From NCBI GenBank assembly GCA_947478845.1, contig CANJXC010000016.1, forward strand, positions 16,348 through 80,347: DNA of 64,000 bases. The letters run 5' to 3'. Both the position numbers and the translations under genes were made by a program. The stretch's first letter is position 1. Each line of letters starts with the position of its first letter. Source of the stretch: Spirochaetales bacterium. Its GTDB lineage: Bacteria > Spirochaetota > Spirochaetia > JABEVK01. Below are positions 52,456-61,920 of this stretch, in pieces. Under the pieces are notes generated by a model. The model saw only the letters and a list, made by a program, of their open reading frames with translations, was not told where the DNA came from and did no database searches.

Positions 52456-52632
52456 GGGAAGTCCTTCGTCAGCCGTTGGTCGAGCTGCCTATCCTTTTTT
52501 TTATGCCCGGCGAACCGCACGTGTCAAGACAAGGTGGTTAGTCTTGGCCCTTGTGGCTAAAGCTACTCATCGCCTAGGCAGAATGAAAGGGCAACTGTAG
52601 TATGACAAGAGCTTTTTTCTTGGAGGCACGCA

Positions 52633-53553
52633 ATGGCAACACCTTTGGCTACGGCCGTCTTGGGCCGCACAAATCTTGAAGTGACTCGCCTGAGTTTTGG
52701 CGCGATGGAGGTTCGCGGCTCCCGCATCTGGGGTGGCCGCCCGGTTACCGACGACCAGGCCAAGACCATCCTCAATGCGGTACTCGATGCCGGAATTAAC
52801 CTGATCGACACCGCTAACGACTATGGGCGTAGCGAGGAGTATATTGGCAAGTACCTTGCTCATCGCCGCAAAGAATACATCTTGGCCACCAAGTGCGGAT
52901 GCACCGTGGTGCGCCGCGACGAGACCACCGACGACACCCCGCACGTTTGGACGCGAGAGAATCTTTTTCGCGGCCTGAATGAAAGCCTGACCCGCATGAA
53001 GACCGATTACGTCGACATTATGCAGCTTCACAACCCGCCGGTGGAAGAAACCGAAAAGAACAACCTCGTTGACGTGCTCAAAGAAATGCAAGCGCAGGGT
53101 AAAGTGCGTTTTGTGAGCATCTCCACTACGTTGCCGCACCTGCCTGACTATCTGAAGTGGGGTGTTTTTGACTCGTTTCAGATACCTTACTCTGCCCTGG
53201 AACGCGACCACGAGGACTGGATCACCCGCAGTGCCGAAGCGGGCATTGGCACCATCATCCGTGGTGGCGTGGCCCGTGGTGAAATTGGAGTAGGTTTGGG
53301 CAGTGCCGACCGCTGGAAGAGCTTTGAGGCGGCAGGCCTCGATGAACTGCGCGAGGTCGGCGAAAGCCGAACTGCTTTCCTTCTGCGCTATACGCTGTCC
53401 CACCCCCACGTACACACAACCATCGTGGGCACTCTCTACCCCGAGCACCTGCACGAGAACCTTGCTATGGCCGCAAAAGGACCTCTGGCCGCAGGACTGT
53501 ACGCCTTGGCCAAGGAGCGCCTCACCGCCGCCGGCCTCCATCCAGCGGTTTAG
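52633..53553 (+). CDS. Aldo/keto reductase
   Basis: 306 residues, third aldo/keto reductase of the window. Asp/Tyr lie in N-L-I-D-T-A-N-D-Y-G-R-S-E, Lys in L-A-T-K-C-G-C, His in I-M-Q-L-H-N-P-P. GGAGG nine bases before the ATG fixes the start. The extra cysteines near K-C-G-C-T are unusual but not diagnostic of a metal site. It is divergent from the Gfo/Idh/MocA gene and convergent with the lipase-like gene. Substrate unknown. Confidence 0.88.
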   Translation: MATPLATAVLGRTNLEVTRLSFGAMEVRGSRIWGGRPVTDDQAKTILNAVLDAGINLIDTANDYGRSEEYIGKYLAHRRKEYILATKCGCTVVRRDETTDDTPHVWTRENLFRGLNESLTRMKTDYVDIMQLHNPPVEETEKNNLVDVLKEMQAQGKVRFVSISTTLPHLPDYLKWGVFDSFQIPYSALERDHEDWITRSAEAGIGTIIRGGVARGEIGVGLGSADRWKSFEAAGLDELREVGESRTAFLLRYTLSHPHVHTTIVGTLYPEHLHENLAMAAKGPLAAGLYALAKERLTAAGLHPAV

Positions 53554-53568
53554 TTTCCCTGCGTGGAC

Positions 53569-54951
53569 TCACTTCCTGGCAACTACCTCGGCAAAGGGCC
53601 TCTGGCCGGCAAACAACTGTGAAGGCTTGTTCTGTAGGGTTTGGTCGAAGAACGCAACGAGGTAGCTGTTCAGGATTTCGGTGACTCGGGACCCTGAAAT
53701 AGGCCCCTTGAGCCCGATCAGGGGCGCCAAAGGCGAAAGCAGTGGCAGGTCGCAGAAATCCAGGTGAGCGGTACCCGTGATGGAATTGATTCCCAGGGTG
53801 CCCGTGGTGTTCACCAAGAAGGAGGCGAACAACTGGTTGTTCCGGCTGGCGGTATCGTCGGTCCATTTTTGGCTGAAAAGAAAAAATGAGGGTTTCGTGA
53901 GGCCTGAAACGATCACCTCAGGAGCTACCGGCCTCATAAAAGGATCCATTCCCAGAACCGCTTTGACCCGATCGTCGCTGACCGCAAATTGGATGGCCGC
54001 GCCTGCGCCGGTAGAATGTCCGTAGACGCCCACTCGGGTGGCATCCACCGCCCCGGCAAGTGGACCTGTCGAGGCCGCGCTTTGCGCTTCGAGGAAATCC
54101 AGGGCAAAGTGTAGGTCGCCGGTCCATTGCGCCACCAAGCGGTGAGCTGAGGCCTCGTAAACATCGCTGGGAGCACCATCGGGGAGAGCTTCCGGGTTGT
54201 TCTTGGCCACCGAGCCGTCGGGAAACACCGTCACAATCGCACCGTAGGTATGCTGAAGGGCCGCCACCACATAGCCTCGGCTGGCCAACTCAAGGGCCTC
54301 GCCGGTGTTTTGGGAGTCAAAACCTTTCCAACCGTGAGAGAAAAGAACCAGAGGATAGCCACCCGATTGGGGAGCCAGTTTTGACTCTGAGAAGGCCGGA
54401 GTCGAGGCTAGAGCCAAGTGGTCGAGTGAGAACGAAGGCAGACCCATATACTCGGCGAGGGCCGGAGCGTAGATAAGGGCGTTGTCCATCCAAGGAGCAA
54501 GCTTGTCGCCCACAGCTGGTAGTGCGGGGTACCAAAGCTTCACCAAGAGGCGGCGGTTCTCGTCTTTCCCCGACCAGATTTCCTTACGCGAAGGATCAAT
54601 CAGCTCAAAACTGCGCGTGCCCACCGCGAAAGGGCCAGCAGGCTTGGCAACAGCGGGCACGGGAACCAGGACGGGAACGGCTGTGAACACGACCACGAGC
54701 CCGAGAAGCACAAACGGGAACCCCGGCTTCTGCTCCGTTTTCCGGAGCAACCCTAACACCGCCGTAACACTGAGGGACAACGTCAGCAGGTACAGCGGCA
54801 CCATCTCCCAGCGGTAGCCCTCCAAAAGAAGATGGACGGCGACCACCAACAAAGTTGCCAACGGTAAAAGCATGACCAAGAGCGGCCGGGGTTTGGGCCA
54901 GCCCAAGTAGCCTGCCAAGATTATTGGTATCAGTATTTCGAGCGTTCGCAT
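53569..54951 (-). CDS. PAF-acetylhydrolase-like alpha/beta hydrolase with N-terminal membrane domain
   Basis: 460 residues. The first 120 hold about four membrane spans; the rest is an alpha/beta hydrolase. The nucleophile elbow is G-H-S-T-G-A-G, the oxyanion region is V-L-F-S-H-G-W-K-G, and the late His is in T-A-H-L-D-F-C-D-L-P. The layout fits the platelet-activating-factor acetylhydrolase II family of phospholipid esterases. ATG 54951 is selected because GGGAGG lies seven bases before it; an ATG eight codons upstream has none. It is alone, convergent with the aldo/keto reductase. Confidence 0.82.
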   Translation of the reverse strand: MRTLEILIPIILAGYLGWPKPRPLLVMLLPLATLLVVAVHLLLEGYRWEMVPLYLLTLSLSVTAVLGLLRKTEQKPGFPFVLLGLVVVFTAVPVLVPVPAVAKPAGPFAVGTRSFELIDPSRKEIWSGKDENRRLLVKLWYPALPAVGDKLAPWMDNALIYAPALAEYMGLPSFSLDHLALASTPAFSESKLAPQSGGYPLVLFSHGWKGFDSQNTGEALELASRGYVVAALQHTYGAIVTVFPDGSVAKNNPEALPDGAPSDVYEASAHRLVAQWTGDLHFALDFLEAQSAASTGPLAGAVDATRVGVYGHSTGAGAAIQFAVSDDRVKAVLGMDPFMRPVAPEVIVSGLTKPSFFLFSQKWTDDTASRNNQLFASFLVNTTGTLGINSITGTAHLDFCDLPLLSPLAPLIGLKGPISGSRVTEILNSYLVAFFDQTLQNKPSQLFAGQRPFAEVVARK

Positions 54952-55167
54952 TGCCAACCTCCCAAGATTCTGCAATCCCGCTGATTATTCACAAAGACGC
55001 AGCCGAGCGAAAGCCCCCGAAGAAACGCTAAGTTTACAGAGCGCTGGGTTGGCAGTATGGTCGTAGTCATCAGGATCCTAGAAATCCTTCGCCTGCGCTC
55101 TTCCAAAATAATCCTTGCAAAAAAAAAAGTAGACCATTAGAGTCAGGTAAAAGGTGGTTCAGAGTAA
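54952..55167. promoter_or_regulatory. Divergent intergenic region
   Basis: 216 bp between the lipase-like gene (minus) and the metalloprotease lipoprotein (plus). It has an A-rich tract (AAAAAAAAAGTAGACC around 55120). No clear operator or promoter pair could be identified. Confidence 0.35.
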
Positions 55168-56799
55168 ATGCGATCTACCCTCATGTATCTTCCTGCAATT
55201 CTGTTGCTCTTTTTGATCAGTTGCACCTCTCCTAATCCCGTCGTTCCGAGCTCTCCTTCGGTAACCCTTACCGGTCGCATTACTTACGATCGGGTGAAAA
55301 TCGAGATTATTGATAATTCCACCTTCGGCTTGGACTACGTTGGCAAGCAAAAGTTGCCAGTCAGAGAAACCTCAATTCAATTGTTGGATGTTTCGGGAAA
55401 TCAGATTGTGGAGGGCTTCACCGACACAGAGGGAAACTATGCCTTGGTGTTCCCAGCTAATGGACCGGTGAAGCTCCGGGTCAAGGCCGTCACCAAATCT
55501 CCAGTGGTCAAGATTTTAGACAACACCAGCTTGAATGCCATCTATGCGCTCGACAGCGAGGTTTTTACGCCTGATGGCAAACCCTTTGACATGAATGCCG
55601 GCTGCGGTTGGGAGGGTTCCAACACCGCAGGCAGTTACACCAAGTCCCGCTCAGCGGCGCCGTTTGCCATCCTTGATACCCTCTATACCGAAGAACGCGC
55701 TTTTCTCGCTTCCAGACCCAGCATCATTTTTGACGACCTCAACGTTTATTGGAGCCCCAAAAACGATTCCGCAGACGGAGCGAAGGAAAGCGGGCACATC
55801 GGCACTTCGAAATACAGTCACAACGGTATCGACGACGGTATCTACGTTTTAGGCAAGGCAGATTCCGACACCGACGAGTTTGACGATCACGTGATTGCCC
55901 ATGAATGGGGACACTATTTCGAGGATAAACAATCTCGTGGTGACAGTATCGGAGGCAGCCACGGCTATAGCGACCTCCTCGACGCGAGATTGGCCTTTGG
56001 CGAAGGTTGGGGAAATGCCCTTTCTGGCATCGTTTTGTCTGACCAATATTACTTGGACACCACGGGAGATAGGCAACAAACGGCAGGAAACTACATGAAT
56101 CTCGAAACCGACCCCGACACACCTGCAGGGTTCTTCTCGGAGACTTCGGTGCAACAGATCTTGTACGATATTTGGGATAACCACGATGAAGGCTCAGAAA
56201 CCGACGGGGTTCACGTAGATTTGGGAATCATCTACGACGTGATGCATGGGCCCCAGAAATCGACCAGTGCCCTTACGACCATCTATTCCTTCCTGGCTGC
56301 CCTGAAGCCCAAGGTTCTTGCGGATGACTGGACGAAAATCGACACTTTAGCCAAGGCGAGGTTTATCACTTGTGTGGACGAGTGGGGTACAAGCCAACTA
56401 TTTGACGTAAACCCGAGTCAAACTCAAACCACAAAGGACCAACTGATCTACATCGATGGCAATGGGACCTCACCTTTTAGCGTTAACGTCAAGTTTGTAG
56501 GCTTATCCGAAGCCAGTAACAATAAGCTGGTTCAGAACCGTTTCGTGCGCATCAAGGGTACTGGCAGTAGCGTTTCCGTAACGGCTAGTAGATCTAGTTC
56601 TGATTCTAGTCCTACTTCTATACCTATCATGATGAACGTTTGGCAAAGCGGTCAGTTTGTTGCCTGGTCCGATCCAGACGTTACCTTGCCTAAAACTATG
56701 ACCTTTCCTTCAGAGCTAAACCTGGACTACGTGCTTACCCTTCAAGATCGCAGTCAAACAGGCAGTCTGGAAACTATCACATTGGAGATTACCAAATGA
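55168..56799 (+). CDS. Zinc-metalloprotease lipoprotein
   Basis: 543 residues. The leader L-L-L-F-L-I-S-C makes Cys19 the lipidation site. Residues 30-130 look like a carboxypeptidase-regulatory/beta-sandwich domain (G-F-T-D-T-E-G-N-Y-A-L-V-F). The catalytic core has H-E-W-G-H (H245, E246, H249) and, some 45 residues on, G-E-G-W-G-N, a plausible third zinc ligand Glu as in gluzincins. The C-terminal 120 residues form another beta domain. It is an exported surface or periplasmic protease of unknown target. Its stop overlaps the start of a second lipoprotein gene (ATGA). Confidence 0.82.
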   Translation: MRSTLMYLPAILLLFLISCTSPNPVVPSSPSVTLTGRITYDRVKIEIIDNSTFGLDYVGKQKLPVRETSIQLLDVSGNQIVEGFTDTEGNYALVFPANGPVKLRVKAVTKSPVVKILDNTSLNAIYALDSEVFTPDGKPFDMNAGCGWEGSNTAGSYTKSRSAAPFAILDTLYTEERAFLASRPSIIFDDLNVYWSPKNDSADGAKESGHIGTSKYSHNGIDDGIYVLGKADSDTDEFDDHVIAHEWGHYFEDKQSRGDSIGGSHGYSDLLDARLAFGEGWGNALSGIVLSDQYYLDTTGDRQQTAGNYMNLETDPDTPAGFFSETSVQQILYDIWDNHDEGSETDGVHVDLGIIYDVMHGPQKSTSALTTIYSFLAALKPKVLADDWTKIDTLAKARFITCVDEWGTSQLFDVNPSQTQTTKDQLIYIDGNGTSPFSVNVKFVGLSEASNNKLVQNRFVRIKGTGSSVSVTASRSSSDSSPTSIPIMMNVWQSGQFVAWSDPDVTLPKTMTFPSELNLDYVLTLQDRSQTGSLETITLEITK

Positions 56800-57272
56800 G
56801 CCTCTTGAAAATCTGCCTGTTTTTGGGGCTGTTTGCCACTACGATGTTTCCTGGTTGCGCAGGAAATGCCCCCACAAGGTCGGCTGCCGATGGCAAACCA
56901 GCAGCACCTGTCCAGGTGGAAGGAAACCTCAGTGGTGGAACTTTGGTGTTGAAGCTCACCATCAACGGGCCGGCCACTTCGGTGGAACTCGTGGCGGCGG
57001 GCCTCGGCGGAGTGAAACTCACCGGCGGCTCCCTTCAGCAGAATCTTGGAAACGTGCTGTCAACTTCGAGTTTTAGTCGAACGCTCCAGTACGAAGCCGC
57101 CGAGCAAGAGGGTTCTATCACCGTTCAAGTCAGAGGGCTCTTCAACGGCCACATGATGAGCAAGGTTCAAGACTTTGTGATCCCAGGGACCTCGTTTTTT
57201 AATTCCAAGTCAAGTGCCCCTCTCCAGCGAGGCGCTGAAGGCGAACCGTTGGTCATCCTCCCCGCCGACTGA
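56796..57272 (+). CDS. Small lipoprotein paired with the metalloprotease
   Basis: 158 residues with leader F-L-G-L-F-A-T-T-M-F-P-G-C (Cys21). The mature part is Gly/Ser/Val-rich with alternating strands (G-N-L-S-G-G-T-L-V-L-K-L-T-I) and no catalytic motif. Its ATG overlaps the metalloprotease stop. It could be the protease's chaperone, inhibitor or adaptor; I do not recognise the family. Confidence 0.72.
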   Translation: MSLLKICLFLGLFATTMFPGCAGNAPTRSAADGKPAAPVQVEGNLSGGTLVLKLTINGPATSVELVAAGLGGVKLTGGSLQQNLGNVLSTSSFSRTLQYEAAEQEGSITVQVRGLFNGHMMSKVQDFVIPGTSFFNSKSSAPLQRGAEGEPLVILPAD

Positions 57273-57366
57273 GCTGTGCCAAACTGCGACAAACTCTTGC
57301 GTCAAAACTCATCGAGAAATGCGTAGAGTAATTGACGAAAACGAAATCATGTAACAGCATCCGCCT

Positions 57367-57675
57367 GTGAGTACACACGAAAAACTGGGTTGGACCTTTT
57401 TCTCGAACCATACGCACGTCTTGGTCTGCCTCGCTAAGAATCCTGAAAGTTCGCTCAGGGTGGTGGCGCAGACCATAGGTTTGACCGAACGTGCCGTTCA
57501 GCGCATTGTTGCCGACCTCGAGTCTGCGGGAGTTCTCGAAAGGCACAAGGAAGGCCGCCAAAATCGCTACCGTCTCCATTTCGAGGTCGCGCTCCGCCAT
57601 CCGCTGGAGAGCCATCGAACCATTGGCGACGTACTGGCATCCTTAGTCCCAATACGAGAGGAGCAACAAAAATGA
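57367..57675 (+). CDS. Winged-helix DNA-binding protein coupled to PEP carboxylase
   Basis: 102 residues from GTG 57367. The helix-turn-helix is visible at about residues 28-60: [20 protein letters not shown], then [14 protein letters not shown], a MarR/GntR-like wing. The C-terminus is short and sensor-less. It overlaps the ppcA start by 4 nt, so the two are co-translated. It could regulate the pair or another carbon-flow gene; no clear operator is seen in the 94 bp upstream. Confidence 0.8.
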   Translation: MSTHEKLGWTFFSNHTHVLVCLAKNPESSLRVVAQTIGLTERAVQRIVADLESAGVLERHKEGRQNRYRLHFEVALRHPLESHRTIGDVLASLVPIREEQQK

Positions 57676-59135
57676 AAATTCCACGGTGCATGAGCACACA
57701 GCACCCCGACAACGTCAATGTTCCTTTTTTTGCCCGCGGCCAAAAAATTGGTGGCGAGGATGAGGTAAAGGAAGCCTATTACACCTACAGCCATCTGGGC
57801 ATCGATGAGCAGATGTGGGACGTCGAAGGCAAGGAAGTGGACAACTATGTGGTCAAGAAACTTTTGACTACGTACGAGCATTTCTTCCACGAACACGTGT
57901 TGGGCGAGGATGTGTTTCTCACCCTCCGGGTGCCCAACCCGGTGGAAGAACGCGCTGAGGCCAAAATCCTCCTCGAAACTCTTGAGAGCATACCCCGAAG
58001 CTTCGACGCCAGCGCGCTTTTCTACGGACGCGACGTGGCTCCCATCTTTGAAGTGATTCTCCCCATGACAGACAGCGCCTCGTCCATTGACCACATTTAC
58101 CAGTACTACAAAGAGTTCATCGTCGGCAGGCAAGACAAAGTCTTCAAGAAGGGCGACATCACCATCGGCGAATGGATTGGCCAGTTCAAACCCGCCACCG
58201 TCAACGTGATCCCCCTAATGGAAGATCTCTACCACCAACTGGCGGCCGACACCATCGTGAGGGATTACTTGGCCGACAAAAAAGGCGTGAAAGACCAGCG
58301 GGTATTTCTCGCTAGGTCTGACCCTGCGATGAACTACGGAACCTTTGGCGCCGTGGTGAGCAACAAAATCGCCCTCATGCGCCTCGACAAGCTTTCCAAA
58401 GACTTGGGGGTCAACTTGCATCCCATCTTGGGTGCTGGTTCGGCGCCGTTTCGGGGCAACCTGAGCCCCCGAACAGTCAAAAGGTTTACAACTGAATACC
58501 CGAGTGTTGAAACCTTCACGCTTCAATCTGCCTTCAAATACGACTATCCCCTGGATGAAATCCGAAACGCGGTTCACTACCTGCAACACGACTTCAGGCC
58601 GGGGAAGCCAGCGCAAATCGATGCTGAAAGTGCCTTGAAGCTCACCGAGGACTACACCAAGGCCTACCAGATTCAGGTAAAAGATCTGGCTGTTACAGTG
58701 AACAAAATGGCCAAGTTTATCCCCAAGCGCCGGGACCGCAAACTCCACACGGGCCTGTTCGGTTATGCACGTAGCCTCGACGGTGTGACCTTGCCCCGGG
58801 CCATCAGTTTCACCGCCAGCCTCTATTCACTGGGTTGCCCCCCCGAGTTGTTAGGCCTTACGGCGTTCACTCCCGCGTCCTACAGCCGGGCCAAGGAGGT
58901 CTACTTCTTTTTTGAGGAAGATTTGCGCGACGCGCTACGCAGCCTCAACCCCGATTCGCCGTTTCTGCCCCAAGGGCTTTTGGCCAAAATCGACGAACTG
59001 GGTATCCGCTACGAGATTGACCAAGAGCAAAAGAAACTTAGCGACCAGATTCTCAAGGCCTTTGGCGATGGCAAGACCGAAAGAATCACCGAGATGGTGC
59101 TGATGGCCGGTCAAGCCCGTCAATTTTTAGGCTAG
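57672..59135 (+). CDS. ppcA: Phosphoenolpyruvate carboxylase, archaeal type
   Basis: 487 residues, about half the size of the classic bacterial enzyme and in the size range of archaeal-type PEPC. It fixes bicarbonate on PEP to give oxaloacetate. Signature segments are M-S-T-Q-H-P-D-N at the start, [18 protein letters not shown], and [13 protein letters not shown], which hold the catalytic His/Arg residues and PEP site. Archaeal-type PEPC occurs sporadically in bacteria such as Clostridium and Leuconostoc, so horizontal origin is possible. ATG 57672 overlaps the winged-helix gene. Confidence 0.93.
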   Translation: MKIPRCMSTQHPDNVNVPFFARGQKIGGEDEVKEAYYTYSHLGIDEQMWDVEGKEVDNYVVKKLLTTYEHFFHEHVLGEDVFLTLRVPNPVEERAEAKILLETLESIPRSFDASALFYGRDVAPIFEVILPMTDSASSIDHIYQYYKEFIVGRQDKVFKKGDITIGEWIGQFKPATVNVIPLMEDLYHQLAADTIVRDYLADKKGVKDQRVFLARSDPAMNYGTFGAVVSNKIALMRLDKLSKDLGVNLHPILGAGSAPFRGNLSPRTVKRFTTEYPSVETFTLQSAFKYDYPLDEIRNAVHYLQHDFRPGKPAQIDAESALKLTEDYTKAYQIQVKDLAVTVNKMAKFIPKRRDRKLHTGLFGYARSLDGVTLPRAISFTASLYSLGCPPELLGLTAFTPASYSRAKEVYFFFEEDLRDALRSLNPDSPFLPQGLLAKIDELGIRYEIDQEQKKLSDQILKAFGDGKTERITEMVLMAGQARQFLG

Positions 59136-59152
59136 TTTGCTAGGAGGATTCC

Positions 59153-60257
59153 ATGACAAAGCTTGAGTTCACACCCCGTTCGTGGCTTGCCGATTACGAA
59201 TGGGACCACGAAAAAAAAAGACTGGATTCGACCTGACCTCGACCGCGCTGTCCTGAAGGAACTAACCCAGCGTAGCACGCCGAACGGTCTTCTCAGGACG
59301 GCAATCTTCCTTGGTTTTCTCGGTGTCATTGCCGTAGCAACCTTGGATTTGGCCCAGTTCGGCTTGGGTTGGGCGGTCGCGGGGTTGTATCTCTATTATT
59401 TCTTCTATGGCTTCTGGGTCGCCGGGGCTCACGAACTCCAACATAAGACGGTCTTCGGTAAAGAGGCCGATTGGTTCAGCGCAATCTTCTTTTTCTTGGC
59501 GCAAGTGCTTATGTGGAACAGCCCCCGCTACGCGCGGGTATCGCACATGCTTCACCACCGCTACACCATGATCCGGGGCCAAGACCCCGAGACCGACTGG
59601 CCGGAAGTGATCACCACCACGTGGCTGCGTGGGCATTTTTTTTCTATGATTTCCAAAATCCTGGTCTTCGGTGCTCTCTACTACCTGGTGCTTGATGTGT
59701 GGAAGCAGATCAAACGGGCGGCCGGGACGAAGGACTGTTTGATGAGCGAACACTGCACCGCTCAAGACCTCCAGGTAATCCGCTGGGAGTCGCTGGGCAT
59801 CCTGGCGTTTCACCTCGCGGTTGTTTTGACGGCAATTTGGACAGGTTGGTGGGCTTGTTTGCTGTTCGTCACCATGGCGTGGCAAATCGGTTCGGGCATC
59901 GAAGGGCTGTGGCACCAAACCGAACATATCGGCCGGCCCTACGATGTGAAGGATCACCGCCTCAATACCCGGTCGATGAAGGTCAGCAAGTTCCTGAACC
60001 TGATTTATTGGGGATTGGACGACCATGTGGACCACCACCTGTTTCCCGCGGTGCCCTCGCGAAACTTGCCCCGACTGCATCAAATCCTCAAGCGCGACCT
60101 AGCCTTCCCCAAGAATATTCTCGACTGCTGGGCCGAAATGTACGCCGTTTCCCGCGAAAAAGACGTGAACCCCGCCAACGAGTACATTCCCGAGGAACTG
60201 AAGGCTCATTTCACCTTTCCAGCAAAGACAAAGGCAGAAAAACCGGGCCCCGGCTGA
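59153..60257 (+). CDS. Fatty acid desaturase with A9-tract frameshift near its start
   Basis: Di-iron membrane desaturase. Three histidine boxes are present: H-E-L-Q-H, H-M-L-H-H-R-Y-T and H-V-D-H-H-L-F-P. The best start is ATG 59153, five bases after AGGAGG, encoding M-T-K-L-E-F-T-P-R-S-W-L-A-D-Y-E-W-D-H. That frame ends at a TGA about 28 codons in. Removing one A from the nine at 59211-59219 joins it to the desaturase frame, whose own open frame starts only at a TTG (59163) with an odd N-terminus. So it is a sequencing error, a phase-variable switch, or slippage. Without correction the gene is a near-intact pseudogene. Confidence 0.75.
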
Positions 60258-60359
60258 GTCGCGAGGTAGCGTTTTTTGGGTAACCACCCCTAAGGGGGCT
60301 TCGTGACCAAATGGAACCATTCCTTTGCTCACTTCTTCTCGATTAGGGGTCTGATTCTT

Positions 60360-61175
60360 TTAAGCCTGAATGGCCTCCAAAAAAGGTTGGACTTCAGCCA
60401 AAAACAACTCAGGAACCTCGGCAAAGGAAGCGTGACCGCAAGGCAGTACTACGAACTTCGCGTGGGGGATACACTTCGAGGCTACCCTGCCGTCAGTGCG
60501 TGCTGGAATAACGGGATCACTTTTGCCGAAAAGCAAGAGGGTTGGTATTTTGATCTTTAGGGCGACGACGCGAAGCTCGTTGTCTGGGGTAGCAAAGGAA
60601 CGCCAAAGGGCTCGATTAAGCATCCTCTGCGGTGCACGTGTCTGAGCGGTCCGGGCGCGTTCCAGCATGGCTCGTGTCGTGTCAGTCTTTCGTTGCAAAT
60701 ACATCCTGGCAAAGCTGTGGGGCGAAAGGGAAAACTGGCTTCCTTGGATTTTGCAGAAACTTCGGGTAATCAAAGTAGGGTTGGTGAAGCCACCCGGGGA
60801 GACTAGCACCAAGCCGCGCACCAGTTCAGGCGATGTGGCGGCTAGTCTTGCGGCCACATTGCCTCCCAGCGAGTTCCCGATGATTAAAACCGGTGGAAGT
60901 TTCAACTCCCTAAGAAACTCCCGAAGGACTTGGTAAAAGTATATTAAACCCACTGACTCAGGGGTCTCTGGCAGTTCCGATTCGCCATAACCCGGCCAGT
61001 CAACCGACAGCACCCGATGCCTTTTCGAAAGCTCCGGAATGACCGACGCATAGTCTTGGCTGTCGCCTGGGTTGGCATGCAACAAAACTAACGGGGCAGG
61101 ATTCCCCGGGGAATCCTGACTCGGCCCCTGTTCGGAGTAATGAACTGCTCCCGTTGATAGTTTTACCGAAGGCAC
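60360..61175 (-). CDS. Alpha/beta hydrolase
   Basis: About 271 residues. Typical elements: L-V-L-L-H-A-N-P-G-D (oxyanion), W-P-G-Y-G-E-S, the nucleophile G-N-S-L-G-G, L-L-F-G-K-S-D-P-V (acid) and L-P-C-G-H-A-S-F (His). Complete triad; substrate unknown, epoxide- or ester-hydrolase-like. The GTG at 61175 is used because AGGAGA lies five bases before it; the frame extends further upstream without support. It is convergent with the desaturase and directly follows the desaturase relic. Confidence 0.85.
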   Translation of the reverse strand: MPSVKLSTGAVHYSEQGPSQDSPGNPAPLVLLHANPGDSQDYASVIPELSKRHRVLSVDWPGYGESELPETPESVGLIYFYQVLREFLRELKLPPVLIIGNSLGGNVAARLAATSPELVRGLVLVSPGGFTNPTLITRSFCKIQGSQFSLSPHSFARMYLQRKTDTTRAMLERARTAQTRAPQRMLNRALWRSFATPDNELRVVALKIKIPTLLLFGKSDPVIPARTDGRVASKCIPHAKFVVLPCGHASFAEVPELFLAEVQPFLEAIQA

Positions 61176-61219
61176 AAGTCTCTCCTGTCGTTGTTGAATC
61201 TCGCTCAAAGATAAGTTAT

Positions 61220-61520
61220 TTACGATTGGGCAGCCAGCTTGGTAGGGAGCTCTGGAACCCACCGGTACAGGGGGTCGGCTTTTTGCTGAGCCTTGATGCG
61301 ACGCAAGAGAGCCAGCCCTGCCCACAGGGATTTTGGCCCCTTGGGAAGGTCGTGGGCAAGTGCCCGATGGAGCTTGGGCAGGTGATAATTGGGCACGGCG
61401 GCATACATATGATGCTCAATGTGGAAGTTCATGTTCCAATACAAAAAGCGCGTCAGTGGCCCGTGGGCGAAGCTGTGACAAACCAGGCGCCAGTCTGCCG
61501 TGCTGTCGGGCGAACCGGGG
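61220..61520 (-). pseudogene. C-terminal remnant of a second fatty acid desaturase
   Basis: About 100 codons encode D-W-R-L-V-C-H-S-F ... W-N-M-N-F-H-I-E-H-H-M-Y-A-A-V-P, the third histidine box and following region of a fatty acid desaturase, ending normally (L-P-T-K-L-A-A-Q-S). The membrane spans and first two boxes are missing; the upstream side runs into an AraC-like remnant in another frame. It belongs to a different subfamily from the desaturase at 59153 (box H-I-E-H-H versus H-V-D-H-H). Confidence 0.7.
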
Positions 61521-61539
61521 TGGGGAAGGGCTGAACTCG

Positions 61540-61910
61540 CGGATGAGCTTCGTCAAGAGTAACAGGAGGTGGGCTTTCACCGAAAGCTGCCAGACCGGCG
61601 GCCGCTCACGAGCTTCCCCAGCAATCACAGCAAGCAGGTCCCGAACTCCGGTGTACTGATGCATGCCGTCGGTTCCTACCTCCAAGTGATGGGCCTCCAA
61701 GTTGTTGATGACGATGATGTCGCCCTCGGCCATGGGGTAAACCCGGTCTTCCATGAGGTAGCTACCCCATCCACGGATTACTCAAGAGATCTCGAGGCAA
61801 GCGTGCCAGTGGTGAAACCCGCCCATATCGAAGCCGGCATTCAACTCTTGGTCAAAGAAGGCGAAAGGGAAGTCGGAGTCGAGTGGAATCGTGTCCTTTT
61901 GAGAGTACAT
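61540..61910 (-). pseudogene. AraC-type regulator remnant (cupin half only, with in-frame stop)
   Basis: From ATG 61910 the translation gives F-H-H-W-H-A-C-L-E-I-S, a TGA stop at 61782-61784, then V-I-R-G-W-G-S-Y-L ... M-A-E-G-D-I-I-V-I-N-N-L-E-A-H-H. This is the sugar-sensing cupin domain of AraC regulators. The DNA-binding helix-turn-helix pair is absent; the frame instead meets the desaturase relic. A deletion joined the two genes after or before the stop arose. Short fragments downstream of the stop could still be translated but would have no DNA-binding part. Confidence 0.65.
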
Positions 61911-61920
61911 ACACCCCTAT

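Noticed and set aside
60280..60300. CCCCTAAGGGG hairpin as terminator between desaturase and hydrolase genes
   Set aside because: The stem is only four pairs and no T-run follows on either strand.
61416..61754. Open frame after the TGA as an independent small gene
   Set aside because: Its translation continues the AraC cupin interrupted by the stop and ends by reading the desaturase relic out of frame; there is no ribosome-binding site.
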